Below, piece by piece: positions 1 through 10,494 of a stretch of DNA of 64,000 nt. The position numbers were made by a program, and so were the translations under genes. The notes under the pieces are model-generated. The model was not told the DNA's origin and made no database searches. It saw only the letters and a list, made by a program, of their open reading frames with translations. Location: positions 545,501 to 609,500 of the forward strand of contig OX155973.1 of the NCBI GenBank assembly GCA_944548615.1, written 5' to 3'. The stretch comes from Micropterix aruncella. Lineage: Eukaryota > Arthropoda > Insecta > Lepidoptera > Micropterigidae. Every line of letters begins with the position of its first letter. Position 1 is the stretch's first letter.

Positions 1-1125
1 AGGAGAAACAAAGATTTAGCTGGCAGGCCACGAGCGCCTACTTCCACCGCGTGAAGGTGAACAGTGAAGCCGTTCCGGGTGACGGCATTTGCGAGGTCAT
101 GGTATTTATTTAATTTGTACTCGTGGTCTTTTGGGATATTTGATTCCCATGGAACAGTTAATTCTACGATAAGGACCATCTTCCGAGATAGAGAGTAAAG
201 AGTTATATCTGGACGCAGGGCTGTGCATCCGAGACTTTCAGGGAATTTATACTGCTTAGAGACCGAATCGACCTCTATAATCCAATCTGAAGCTTTCTCG
301 ATTATTGAGAAAGGTTTTGCAGTGAGATGTTTTTTGCCTTTAGAGCCAACCCGCACAAACTGTATTGGGGGTTTGGAGGATACTGTGGAACCGTTGTCCA
401 GTCATACAACATTACTTTCCAGTGCATTGGAGGAGGAATGCAAAAGTCTCCAATTGTTGTCCAATCATTCTGGCATTGAAGGCCAGCATGAGCCATACTT
501 TTGCTGTCGTAATCTTTCCGCAAGAGAGACTTCTTCAAGTCCACATCGCTCATGGTTGTACTGCCATACCCCAGACCAGTGCCATTCTGGCTGATTCCAG
601 TAAGGAACTTTTTGTGGAAGTCAACGCGAGCTTGTATATCATTTGACTCACCACGGCCACTTACTACGTGCTTCGATATTGCCGGATCCTTGGAATTACT
701 TAAAATCTAATTTTTGGTTATTCTGGAGTTGGCGTAGAGCAGAGAGGGCAGTTTTAGAGCTAGCCCAAAATTGTGTTTGGACCTGAAGAGAGTCGAGGGG
801 TCAGCTGGTTTGGCTAAGGACAACCAGGATTTTAGACTAGCTGTCACCAGTGCATCCAGACGAGACAGTTGGGTTTTGGTGAAATCGTAAATAAGAAAGG
901 GCCATGACAAATGTGAAGTTAGATAGTTGTCATAGATCCAAGCCTTACGAGGGCCAGAAATTAGCAATGCATCTATCTTTTCCAGGCAACTACTGAAATG
1001 TTCTATAACATGATCGCCAGAGAGGTCTTTTCCCTGGCAGGTGATTTTTCTGCCAAGAAATTTGAAGTGGTTATTTGGGTCTATAAGGGAGATAATAGAG
1101 CCCTTATAGACCAATTTTGGGTCTA
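1..1125 (-). mobile_element. RLE-type LINE fragment, 3' half, internally deleted
   Basis: Read on the minus strand this is the C-terminal half of a non-LTR retrotransposon polyprotein. The pieces in order are a post-RT region with the words YDFTKTQLSRLDALVTASLK, then SLAKPADPSTLF, then a region with MSDVDLKKSLLR and MHWKVMLYDW, then the restriction-like endonuclease (RLE) region and 3' UTR near positions 1-250. A jump near 385-400 removes the CCHC finger that the copy near 10.5 kb keeps. Frames are broken, so it is dead. Bases 853-867 hold the sequence catccagacgagaca uninterrupted, which is the empty version of a site occupied by GCR repeats in two other copies. The RLE class is inferred from the finger and PD-type motif in sister copies. 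Confidence 0.7.
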
Positions 1126-2057
1126 TAAGAGAATAGTGTTATGATGGGCCCGACTCCGGTCGGTGAATTCCATGGCAGCTCCATTTGTATTTATTTATTA
1201 TAGTTTATGTATTAATCCATATAGATAGATGTATATTTTTGGAATGTACTCAATCAGACCTTTCATTTGACACTACTTTTAGCGAAATGATATGCTCAGA
1301 GGGAAGCTTTCTCGATTATCGAGAAAGGTTTTAGAGTAAAATTATTGCCTTTTAAGATCGCACAAGGGTCCTTTGCCTGCGTTATCGACCAAGATCGAGT
1401 TGCTAACAAATGGGGTCATTCCTAAGGTTAGGTGAGGTAAGCATCGATATATAAGGCATAGATGTGCCCTCAGGTACAAATAAGTTACGACAGAGACAGA
1501 GAGAGATCAATAGATTGAACAGTATGCGAAAGCATAGCACAGCAATATTCGTCGCGGGATCGCTCACACTGGGAAGTACTGGCGAAACTACTACTAGCGG
1601 TAATGGTATTGATGTGCTCATTTTCGCGCGCGATAGGCCTATCTAAGCCCTTATAAATCGATAGAAGTAGGTTTTTACCCTACACCGCTTTCCCAGACTC
1701 AACTGATTTTCCAGATTTCAACTGCCTACAAACTGCAGACAGAATTGAAACTTAGGCCTTCCAAGGTAGTTTCCTCTTCGAGAAGCCTACCGCATGGGTG
1801 CGGAACCATTCGTTAAACTGATCAATAACTCTACCAGCCATCAGGACCAAGCTGCATTCGGTTTCCAACCTTGGCATAGAGCAGAGAGGCCGGTTTAGAG
1901 CTAGTCCAAAGTTGTGTTTGGATATGAAGAGAGTGGAGGGATCAGCTAGGAGGTTTGGTTAGGAACATCCAGGATTTTAAACTGGCCGTCACAAGCTATT
2001 TTTTATGTTGTAAATAACCGAAATCATCTTTCATAACCGTATTCACCGTAATTTCAG
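1126..2057. other. Intron or upstream sequence with LINE scraps
   Basis: No host coding exon is recognised here. A plus-oriented 3' terminal piece of the RLE LINE (ttatgatgggcccgac...) lies at about 1138-1200, a minus-oriented scrap at about 1296-1345 and another at about 1860-1990. The rest is AT-rich or unremarkable. A short run at 1470-1640 gives small open frames on both strands without recognisable similarity. Confidence 0.5.
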
Positions 2058-2248
2058 GTTAGCAATATCCCTCCTCCCGCAAAACTCAACCCAGTCTAAA
2101 GCGTCCGAGGAAATCCAAAGCAGCATAAAGGAGGTCACATCGGCTATTGTTCACTATGTGAGCGGACTGGAACCACACTCAGACGACCACAGAGCGCCGA
2201 GCCCCCGAGGAAGTCAGAAGCTGTGCTGGGTGGAGAGCTCCTTTGTTG
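2058..2248 (+). CDS. Internal exon of AJM1-like MYND protein gene (exon A)
   Basis: This is the first exon of the host gene inside the window. It follows an atttcag acceptor and ends at a ggtgag donor. One leading base completes a codon from an exon left of the window. The frame then reads 63 codons, starting LAISLLPQNSTQSKASEEIQ and ending KLCWVESSFV, and leaves one base (phase 1). The stretch is polar and low in repeats, unlike the transposon debris around it. Its phase fits the next exon exactly (g plus ga makes Gly). There is no start codon here, so the gene's 5' end is off the window. The call rests on frame, splice signals and phase agreement; function comes from the last exon. Confidence 0.75.
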
Positions 2249-2504
2249 GTGAGTTATTTTCATCCTTATTTTAATATTATACTTGTATGTGAATGTGCAA
2301 ATTCGTATGAAGGCACTTCAAAACCCACTGCCATTGGGCTGGTTTTAAAAAAAGAATCAGGGGTCGTAAACCGTTTCAGTCACGAGATAAATATTGGGTT
2401 ATGAAGTTGCTGTTCTATAAAGGAAATCTAACGCACAAACTTTTGTAAGAAAAAGATATATTTAACCCCTTGACTCGCGAAGTAAAAATTCGCCCGTACC
2501 TTTC
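2249..2504. other. Intron A, unique part
   Basis: AT-rich intron sequence after the exon A donor. No recognisable element before the truncated GCR copy that starts near 2505. Confidence 0.5.
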
Positions 2505-2708
2505 GCATGCGCGAGTATCTCGAGTCCGCCGGGTTTATTCCTGGCTAACTCGCGGTAAGGCGTTGGACTCTCACGGGTTGTGGCGTAGCTAGACGTTGGA
2601 TTGTTATTGTCCAAAGTCTTCTACGCTCACTGCAGGGCGATAGAACGACTAATCGCTAAAACGTCCTGTGGTAACGGGTTCGCCCGTTGTAGTCGACACC
2701 GCAAGAAG
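2505..2708 (+). repeat. GCR repeat, 5'-truncated copy
   Basis: Last ~200 bases of the GC-rich repeat family described at 6243. It starts inside the element near gcgcgagtatctcgag and keeps the 3' core (cgttgtagtcgac) with the 3' end ACCGCAAG. It joins LINE sequence at gtctcgtctggat, the same LINE target used by the two copies near 11.8 kb. Loss of the 5' part with an intact 3' end is what target-primed reverse transcription would leave. Confidence 0.75.
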
Positions 2709-3375
2709 ATGTCTCGTCTGGATGTACTGGTGACAGCTAGTCGAAAATCCTGGTTGTCCTTAGCCAAACCAGCTGACCCCTCGACTCTCTTCAGGTCCAA
2801 ACACAATTTTGGGCTAGCTCTAAAACTGCCCTCTCTGCTCTATGCCAATTCCAGAATAACCAAAAATTCGATTCTAAGCAATTCCATTTACTCTCTATCT
2901 GGGAAGGTGGCCCTTATTGTAAAATTAACTGTTCCATGGGAATCAAATATCCCAAAAGACCACGAGTACAAATTAAATAAATAACAATAATTAAATAATA
3001 ACAATAAATAAATCTCGCAAATGCCGTCACCCGGAACGGCTTCACTGTTCACCTTCAGGCAGTGGAAGTTGGCGCTCGTGGCCTGCCAGCTAAATCTCTG
3101 TTTCACCTCTTTAAAGATCTTAGTCTTTCCAGAAAAATAATCAACTATTTCCTAGAAAAAATATCTAAAACCGCGATTTGCGCATCTCAAATTCTATGAC
3201 TTCGAAGGGGGAGTGAATGGGTGGTATGGTGAACGCTCACATGTGGCAAGACAAGTGTCCTTAACCTGCCACAGCCGGTCGTTAGTCCGGAATCCACTGT
3301 TCACTCCCCAGAAGTGTAAATAAAATAGTATTATGATGGGCCCGACTTCCATGGCAGCTCCTTTTGTATTTTATT
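2709..3375 (+). mobile_element. RLE-type LINE fragment with 3' UTR
   Basis: Plus-strand fragment of the RLE LINE. It opens with the coding words MSRLDVLVTASRKSWLSL, jumps by an internal deletion to the RLE segment LSGKVALIVKLTVPWES, then runs through the 3' UTR to ttatgatgggcccgac near 3333 and a T-rich end. The frame is open for 127 codons across the deletion, but the finger is missing, so it cannot code for a working protein. It lies in the intron between exons A and B. Confidence 0.65.
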
Positions 3376-3954
3376 TATTTGAACATTAAAATGCCTAATT
3401 ATTATGAATTAAAACCTGTATAGGAAAATAAAAATTGTCATCTGTATGTAAATAATATTAAAATAATAAGAGATATGATTTAACATTATAGTGTTATAGT
3501 TTGTTTTGATTATAATCATATTTTATTTTGAGATAGGATACTGTAACGGTGCGTTTATAACGCTATCTATTGGGCTACTGAACATAAGAGAAGATTAATC
3601 AATGTTTGGAATTATGAGTGCAATCTACGCGTTCCGTTTTGTAGTAAAATCATCTACCAAGACGTAGTACGGCATTGAGGAATCTAATACTCTACATAAT
3701 CAATAACAGAACATTTAAATATATGTTTTTATTTATTGTTATATCATTATTCCTCTCAATGTTTTCTGTCTCTAAGATTTTAATCCTAAGTTTAAAAGGA
3801 CTACTTTTATCTTCTCAAATGTTATTAAATTTATAATATCTTTTCAGAATTCAGTTTAATAACCTATGTAATCAACAGTAGCGCCAACCTAGCTGACTTC
3901 ATGATCAAACTGACTAAACCCGCCGTTTTCTAAAAACTTTCCATAATTTGTCAG
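3376..3954. other. Intron, AT-rich
   Basis: AT-rich sequence up to the exon B acceptor (aatttgtcag). No element or gene recognised. Confidence 0.5.
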
Positions 3955-4068
3955 GAACGAAACCGTTGGAATCGCCGCAGACGCCGTCGGTACCGCTGAC
4001 TTTGCCGCCGGCGCACCCGCGGCCGCCATCTTCCCTAAGGCTAGAGCTACACCATCGGCAGGGCAACG
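3955..4068 (+). CDS. Internal exon of AJM1-like MYND protein gene (exon B)
   Basis: Symmetric 114-base exon (phase 1 in, phase 1 out) between a ttgtcag acceptor and an acg|gtgagt donor. With the last base of exon A it reads Gly, then TKPLESPQTPSVPLTLPPAH and on to HHRQGN. The segment is Pro-rich and likely disordered. It is strongly GC-rich compared with the surrounding intron, as are the other exons of this gene. Since the exon is symmetric, skipping it would keep the frame, so alternative use is possible. No recognised domain. Confidence 0.75.
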
Positions 4069-4620
4069 GTGAGTCCGTTCGATCGAAGCTCGTGTAAACG
4101 GAGCTTTCTAGAAGTTAAATGTCGTGCTTAGTCGAGTATACTTTAGTAAATATGACTATGTAGTTTTGTAAGTTTTTTTCTTTTAATTTATATGCGTAGA
4201 TTCATCGTTTATGGTCTCTGCGAGGAAAGTCATTGTATATATTTGGGGCGGTTTTTGCGACGATCAAATGAAATTGTCGCTATGGACGTATCCATAAATA
4301 TTTATTGTATATTAAAATTTTAAACGGTGAATATCATCTGCTGAAACACTTTTCTGACTCCGTGTGCTAGAAAATGGTGGTTTCGTACCTCTTTTTCCGC
4401 GTATTCTTTGAAAGTCTTTGCCATTAAAATATTTTTGTAGAAAAAGGCAACTTTATTGTTAAATGGCTATGTCCTCTAACAACAGTATTTGTTGATGGCA
4501 TTATATCTCTGTTCTGTTCGCCTGTTCTTACTGTTCTATTTGTCAGTTCTGACTGTCCTGAACAGTCAGAAGATATATAGATATATTATTATCTTCTGAC
4601 TACTTTTACTTTTTTATACA
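4069..4620. other. Intron B, AT-rich start
   Basis: Start of the 16.6-kb intron. Plain AT-rich sequence; nothing recognised. Confidence 0.45.
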
Positions 4621-4870
4621 TTACCCCTTTAGGCCTCGGCCCCTCAGCCGATTGAGAAGTTGATGTCCCAAAAAAAAATATTAAAAACTAGCAAAAAATA
4701 TTGAATTATGACATTGTCTCGCCAAAACATTAATTACTGCCAAACCACTGTACCCATAATTCAAATAAAACATATTAACATAATAAAATAAAACAAATTA
4801 AATTAAAACGGGGCCGTCACGCTGAATCGTGTTGTGGCCGATATCGGCCAATTGGGGCTCTAGGGGTTAA
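4621..4870 (+). mobile_element. piggyBac-like MITE (TTAA target), copy 1
   Basis: About 250 bp. Begins ttaccccttta (a decayed TTAA) and ends ctaggggttaa, with GC-rich end blocks (cctcggcccctcagccgat and gccgatatcggcc) and an AT-rich middle. A closely similar copy lies at 17492-17751, where both flanks are TTAA. TTAA duplication and CCC/GGG inner ends suggest a piggyBac-type non-autonomous element. No coding capacity. Confidence 0.6.
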
Positions 4871-6228
4871 GGCTGATTTACATTGCGTCAGTTACTGACT
4901 TCAGACTTTAGAGTTTTAAGTCAGTAAGTCAGTGCAAAACAAGACCCGCTACTGCCGTCGTGTATATTGATTTTAAGTCGCGTCGTGCTGACTTCACGTC
5001 GTGCTGACTTCAATATTACCGCCGTATATTTCGAAGTCAGTCCCCAACGCCAAAGTCGGTCAGTCGCTGGCACTGCGTTGTAGCGCGACGTCGCGTCATG
5101 TGTAAAATTAAAACCAGCGAAAATGACATCTATCCCCACTGACTTAATCCCGAAGTACGTACAATGACTTTTTAGGCAGACTCTTCTCTCATTCCATTTT
5201 ATTTTCATAACCACACTTTAGATTAGCCAGTTGGCCAGGTATCACTTTTGGATGGATGTATTAAGACGTTGCTGTACTGTCTATCTTAAACTATGGTTCT
5301 CGCAAGACTTAATACTATTTTGTATTGTATGCCATACGTATTTATCATTGTTTTTTTTTTGTGTAAGTAGCATTTTTTTCGAATGGTCCGGGAGCGCATT
5401 GCAGTATAATCTACATCATGGAGCACTTTCAAACACTTCACGCAACCGTAGTTCACATATGTTTAAATAAGCACACTTGGTAGCAATTAATCCAGGTCAA
5501 TAACGTAAACCTTAATATATTGTGAACTTAAAATGGTAGTTTATTCAATAATTACCACATTAATGATGAATATTGAATACCAGGTACGTTTCATTTTTGA
5601 TGGCATTACTTCACAGCAACCAAGAAGTTTGATTATTTTTTTGAAAAAGTATTAAATAGTCTATAAAATACTTTTTATTTGAATTAACTAGCACTCTTGG
5701 TTTATGAGATGTCAAGGTTTATTGTGTTCACCCGAGTTCATTGCTCCCCAGTGTACATATTGAAAAGTAGAGCAAAAGTATCATCAAAAACAGACAAACT
5801 TTGACATGAAAGTGTTCATCTTTACTTAAATTATTTAATTTCCTGTGCCTCTTAACGTAGAGTAATCCGCGATGGGCTCCCGGACTAGAAGGGTGGATTA
5901 AAAGGTATTTTCAATATTTGCTTTTCAAAGTGGCCTGCCGTTGGAAATATATATCTCTGACCTTTTAATTCACCCTTCCACCAACGGCTATTAAGCTACC
6001 ATTGTCGTTTCATCTAAGAATTTTTGTAAATATTTTTATTTTTGTTTTATTTGTATTTCCGAAATCGTTCGATACCGCCAGTAGTAATTTTAGGTGCCTG
6101 CAATTTTTCAAAAACTGTCCGTACTTAGTTAGTTTTCATGCGGGTTGTTCTTTGACTACTCTCGGGGGTTGCGTTTCTTATTTTCACACAGTAGTTTTTT
6201 TTTATTTTTCTCTAAATCTAGATTTTTA
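4871..6228. other. Intron B, unclassified sequence with small inverted repeats
   Basis: 4880-5210 repeats the word gactt many times in both orientations and may be an old MITE. At 5889-5985 two arms (agaagggtggattaaaagg and ccttttaattcacccttcc) can form an imperfect hairpin. I see no coding exon and no named element. Confidence 0.4.
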
Positions 6229-6242
6229 TTGTATTTATATTT

Positions 6243-6857
6243 GCTGAGTTGGCCACGAAGACCCATTCTGATCAGGGTTGGTCACACTCACGGGTCAACA
6301 CCTATCCGACGGCCTCCACACGTGAAGTGCGAGCCTGGGTAGGACTCTGGCCTTATGGACGGTCTGCCCACCGTGCGGCGTAAGCCAATCGACTGTGCAC
6401 TCTGACTAACAGTCGGGGGAGTCTGGAAGCAGTACTGTTTCCTATAGAGCGGGGGTGGTTGCGGACCTTACGGCGACTGCTCTTGAAACGACCATCGGCT
6501 ACCCGATCCTGGGTGAACAGCCGGGCAAAGGACGCTGTGGTCCGCCATAGATTCGGTAAACACCGTTTCTCCGCTTCGTAAGGGAGAGGACCGCGCAAAC
6601 GACCTCGAACTCGTAACCAATCGAGAGACCGGAGTAATCTGGTCACAATTGGAAGTAAGGGCGTGAGTGTAGGCCCGCCGGGTAACACTCCTGGCTATCT
6701 CGCGGTTAAGGCGTTGGCCTCTTACGGGCTTGTGATGTAGCTAGATGGTGGACTCTTTTGTCCTCAAGTCTTCTGCGCTCACTCCAGGGAGATAGAACGA
6801 CTAATCGTTAAAACTTCCTGAGGTGACAAGCTCGCCCGTTGTAGTCGACAACCCAAG
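6243..6857 (+). repeat. GCR repeat, near-complete copy with 14-bp target duplication
   Basis: Cleanest copy of an unclassified GC-rich repeat (GCR) in this AT-rich intron. It is flanked by the direct repeat ttgtatttatattt (6229-6242 and 6858-6871), so its ends are exact: gctgagttggcc at the start and gtcgacaacccaag at the end. There is no poly(A) tail and no terminal inverted repeat. Three short hairpins recur between copies: ccgactaacagtcgg, gccgggtaacactcctggc, and ACGGG/CCCGT near the 3' end. Variable-length duplications and 5' truncation in other copies suggest target-primed reverse transcription, as in SINEs. The minus strand is open for 111 codons (6353-6688), without recognised similarity. 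The orientation called plus puts the conserved ttgtagtcgac core at the 3' side. Confidence 0.75.
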
Positions 6858-6871
6858 TTGTATTTATATTT

Positions 6872-7292
6872 ATATGCCTACGTATGAAATAGCGTGACAT
6901 ATATGAAACTGCTGCAACGATTAAACTGTTTAGGCGCGACTTTGGCTTGTGTGCCAATAGTTAGCAGTCAAGTAGTGGTGTATGTCATCACTGGAAACAC
7001 ACAATATCACTGGCAACACGACATATAGCAACAGCTTTTTGGCCTGCCCATTGCCATTTCAAGTTGCTAATTCTACGAGCTATGTCAGTGACCTCGGTTC
7101 TTCTGCGGCTTTCCTCGTTTCGGATCCTATCACGCAGTAAAACTCCAGGCATAGTTGTCTCCATGGCTCATTGCGCGACTTTAGGCTTGTGTATGAGGCC
7201 AACATTTAGCGACATCGTCTCAGTCCTATATATCATCACTCGCTATGTATTTGTGATGAGAAGATATGACGTAGTTTACCAAACACTGTATC
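6872..7292. other. Intron B, unclassified
   Basis: No exon or element recognised. Moderately AT-rich. Confidence 0.4.
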
Positions 7293-7304
7293 CGAGTTGG
7301 ATTC

Positions 7305-7718
7305 CAAAGCGCTAATTAAGGCCTACGACCCTAAGACGGCCCGTGAGGCCTTATCGCTAAATAGGAACAATCTACGCATACTGGTGAGGGCGCTCACGAA
7401 GCATTGTGGCCTCAACAAACACATGTACAACCTCAAGCTCCGAGACACAAAAATGTGCAGGTTCTGCCAAGGGGCAGAGGAAACTCCCCTGCACCTCATG
7501 TGCGAGTGTGGCCCGCTGATGCGTAAAAGATACACCCACCTGGGTGGTCATTACCTCCAACCTGAGGAGGTAAAACAATCTGGCGCCAAAAGCCTGTTGC
7601 GGTTCTTAAATGACACGAGGCTTAGCGCAGAACTATAGTAGGTGGCGAACAAGTGTCGCAGTGTTACAAGGCTCATAAAGGCCTTAGAAAAGCCCCATAC
7701 AACAAATAAAAAAAAAAA
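7305..7718 (+). mobile_element. LINE 3' end (RNase H-bearing clade), 12-bp target duplication
   Basis: 5'-truncated non-LTR retrotransposon. The frame reads IKAYDPKTAREALSLNRNN, ends with a Cys/His cluster (MCRFCQGAEETPLHLMCEC), and stops at 7638. The 3' UTR ends in an A-rich tail at about 7704-7718. The flanks cgagttggattc (7293-7304 and 7719-7730) are a perfect 12-bp duplication. The C-terminal C-x2-C...H-x4-C cluster after an RNase H domain is usual in R1/Jockey-type elements; the clade is inferred. An inverted pair of the same family lies at 29380-29885. Confidence 0.8.
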
Positions 7719-7730
7719 CGAGTTGGATTC

Positions 7731-8192
7731 GTCGGCAGTCCTCCTTGTCGAAGTAGAGTATTTCTAGTTGGATCGCCTGACCCAAATAACCATACTGATT
7801 TATCTACATATCCCTATCACAGTATACAGACAGTACCTTCTCTTGGAACAAAATTGAAATCAAAGGGAGCAACGTCACGAGTCATAAGGGCTTGCATACA
7901 GCCGCTACTCCGCCGATGCAGATATTCAAATATTCGAGAAATTTGCCAACCTCCACCCGCGCGTAACGCCAACCAAAGGCATTCACCGATATGTATCCCT
8001 CTACTCATTTCCCTCACACCCTATCCCCGCAACGCCTTGACACTCGAGAGTGCGCCTACTGTTCTAATTCGGTATACTGTAGTGCGACAGAATGTAAAAT
8101 GATTGACCCGCGCAACAAGAACGCTTACAAACGTCACAATCTCCTCTCGAGTTTACTATAGTTCACCAACGTATTAGAGAGCGAATCCGCCT
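7731..8192. other. Intron B, unclassified
   Basis: Small open frames on both strands but no recognisable protein, RNA or element. Confidence 0.4.
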
Positions 8193-8208
8193 CTCCAGGA
8201 AGGTATAA

Positions 8209-9376
8209 CTAAAGCCGTCAACTACAACGGGCGAACCTGTCACCTCAGGAAGTTTTAACGATATTAGATTTTTCTGTCTCCCGTGAGGTGAGCGTAGAAG
8301 ACTTGGGACGAAAATAATCCACTCGCCCGTAAGAGACCAACGCCTTTATCGCGAGATAACCAGGTTAATCACCAACCGGGCTGACACTTGCGCCTTTACT
8401 ATTAGTTGCAACCATATTACTCCGGTCTCCCGACTGGTTACAGTTTTGAGGTCGCTTGCGCGGTCCTCTCCCTTACGTAGCGGTGATTCGGTGTATACCG
8501 AATCTTTACTCGGCTATTCACCCGGGATCGGGTAGCCGATTGGTCGTTTCAAGAGCAGTGTCCGTAATGTTAACAACTACCCCTGCTCTATAGGAGACAG
8601 TACTGTTTCCAGACTCCCCCGGCTGTCGGTCGGAATGCACAATCGATTGGCTGACGCCGCACGGTGTGCAAAGCGTCTAAGAGCGCCCGAAAGTTGATTC
8701 CTAAGGGAAACTTAGAGTTAGAGTCCTACCCAGGCTCGCGCTTCTGCGAGGAGGCCGCCGGATGGGTTAGTTAGTTAGTTTTCCTGGGCTATTTCTCGCA
8801 CTTGGCCTCTTGATTGGGCCGCTGTGCGTGGCTCATGTTTCTATTTATGTTACTCCAGCCAACCCAGGCTTTTCCTGAAGGTTAGCAGCCTGTTTAGGTT
8901 GCTACAGGCCTCCGGGACAGATGCTGGAGATTGTAGTATTCGTGCCCGTTGCTCTGTCACGCTCCTGCATTCCATGAGCACATGCTGTGGCATTTCTTCT
9001 TCCTCCATGCATCCTCTGCATAGAGGGCTGTTTGTCACACCTATGGTAAACAGGTGTTTGTTTAGGGGACAGTGGCCTGTCATAGTACCTATGACTTTAC
9101 GAATTTTGTCCCTTTTTAATCTGGTGAGGTTGCGGGCAAGTTTTTTAGGCGGTTCCGGAACTGCGTTCTTTGTTTGCCTGCATCCTGCGTTTTTTTTCCA
9201 TTCTTTAAAGTGGGTTTCGTCGGTGTTCCTGCGTAACCATGTTTTTATTTGGGCCTGGGGTATGGGCATCAAGGGTTCCGATCCATGTTCTGCCGGATGG
9301 GTGTTGACCCGTGAGTTTGACTGACCCTAAACGCATGGGTCTTAGTAGCCTAACTGCAACAGCGCCCATTAGCTCC
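8209..9376 (-). repeat. GCR repeat split by a LINE, 16-bp target duplication
   Basis: A reverse-oriented GCR copy flanked by ctccaggaaggtataa (8193-8208) and the same word with one change (9377-9392). The 3' core reads gttgtagttgac on the minus strand and is followed by GGCTTTAG, a 3' end not seen in the other copies. The copy runs 8209-8766 and resumes at 9302 after the LINE insertion 8767-9291. Its 5' end is gggagctaatgggc, as in other full copies. Confidence 0.8.
8767..9291 (-). mobile_element. LINE 3' end with (AACT)n tail inserted into GCR
   Basis: 5'-truncated non-LTR retrotransposon on the minus strand. A 140-codon frame (9272-8850) reads IPQAQIKTWLRRNTDETHF, RLKRDKIRKVIGTMTGH and a C-x2-C...H-x4-C cluster (PLCRGCMEEEEMPQHVLMEC). 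It ends in a tetranucleotide tail (plus strand ttagttagttagtt). The flanks gccggatggg (8757-8766 and 9292-9301) are a 10-bp duplication of GCR sequence. The copy at 12886-13612 belongs to the same family and adds an RNase H domain. Confidence 0.8.
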
Positions 9377-9392
9377 CTCCAGGAATGTATAA

Positions 9393-10236
9393 AGATATGT
9401 AATCAATTCTTTGAACGCAGAGACTTAGGTCCAAGATATTCCTTCAAGTGCCAACATGCCCCGATGTGCTTAATCCGATACTTTCCAAGCGCGACCCCCG
9501 TGAGATTAAGTCTACGAACACAGCTTCAGTACTTGCTTGAATCACCTTATAATTTATGAGGGTAGGCCGGGCGTTATATCGTCAAAGTAAATTATAAAGG
9601 TTTTGATTTTGAAAGGCCGTTGGCAGATTGCTGTTGTTGTTCAAGTCTAAACGCTTTCGGCATGGTATACGAAAATAAACCATTCAATTACGCATTTAGC
9701 TAAAAGTGTCGCATTTTTTCGGTACTTTAGCGCACCACAATTTTATCATTAGACGATGTTCATAAACCACTAACAGTATACAAAAATAACTGACATGTTA
9801 ATGCATCTCGTGGTTTATGGACAGCTCTTCACACAAATGTCTACTGTCAGTAATATAGTTTTAGCGAGTATTTAATGTTATCGAAATCGCTCTCTGTATT
9901 TTTGTATTCAGTTGCTTAAACGTAGTTTCGTAAGTTTTAGCGTTTAATTTTTATTTAATGTATCATTTTTCACACGAAAACTCTGTAAACGAATCTCCAT
10001 GATGGACAATTTTAATGAAATAAAGTCATTTTGATTTATTTTACTTTCTTTTATTCTCCTTTTTTCCGCTTTTATTTAGCAATTTGGTGCGTTGGATTTT
10101 TATCGCTGTTGCCTGTGTATGTTATATTTTTCTTTTTAATTTATCGGTGTGCTTTTGTCTCATCTGCACGCACTTACATTTTTCATTGAAATTTTAAATC
10201 GTATACGGAATTTTTTTATACAAATCATTCATTTCT
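9393..10236. other. Intron B, AT-rich
   Basis: AT-rich intron without a recognised element or exon. Confidence 0.45.
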
Positions 10237-10494
10237 AGCTGGCTGCAAGGTGGCCGTGGATCAAGGACGGTACACTTACCGCCACGACAAAGTCCTTGCT
10301 GTTATTCGCGAGGTAATTAGTCTCTCAGTGGCTCGTGCCAACAAGGGTTTGACACTACCCTCCAAACCCCCAATACAGTTTGTGCGGGATGGCTCTAAAG
10401 GCAAAAAACATTTCACTACAAAACCTTTCTCAATAATTGAGAAAGCTTCAGATTGGATTCCGGAGGTTGATTCGGTCTCTAAGCAGTATAAATG
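10237..10494 (+). mobile_element. RLE LINE segment in inverted orientation
   Basis: Plus-strand piece coding LAGCKVAVDQGRYTYRHDKV through TKPFSIIEKASDWIPEVDSV. It meets the minus-strand LINE at 10495-10545, whose end repeats the same ~48 bases (gctggctgcaaggtggcc...) in the opposite direction. It is the protein's next segment after the CCHC finger, but inverted relative to the main copy. Confidence 0.7.

Noticed and set aside
223..646. Plus-strand frames in the first 650 bases
   Set aside because: Antisense shadows of the minus-strand LINE polyprotein.
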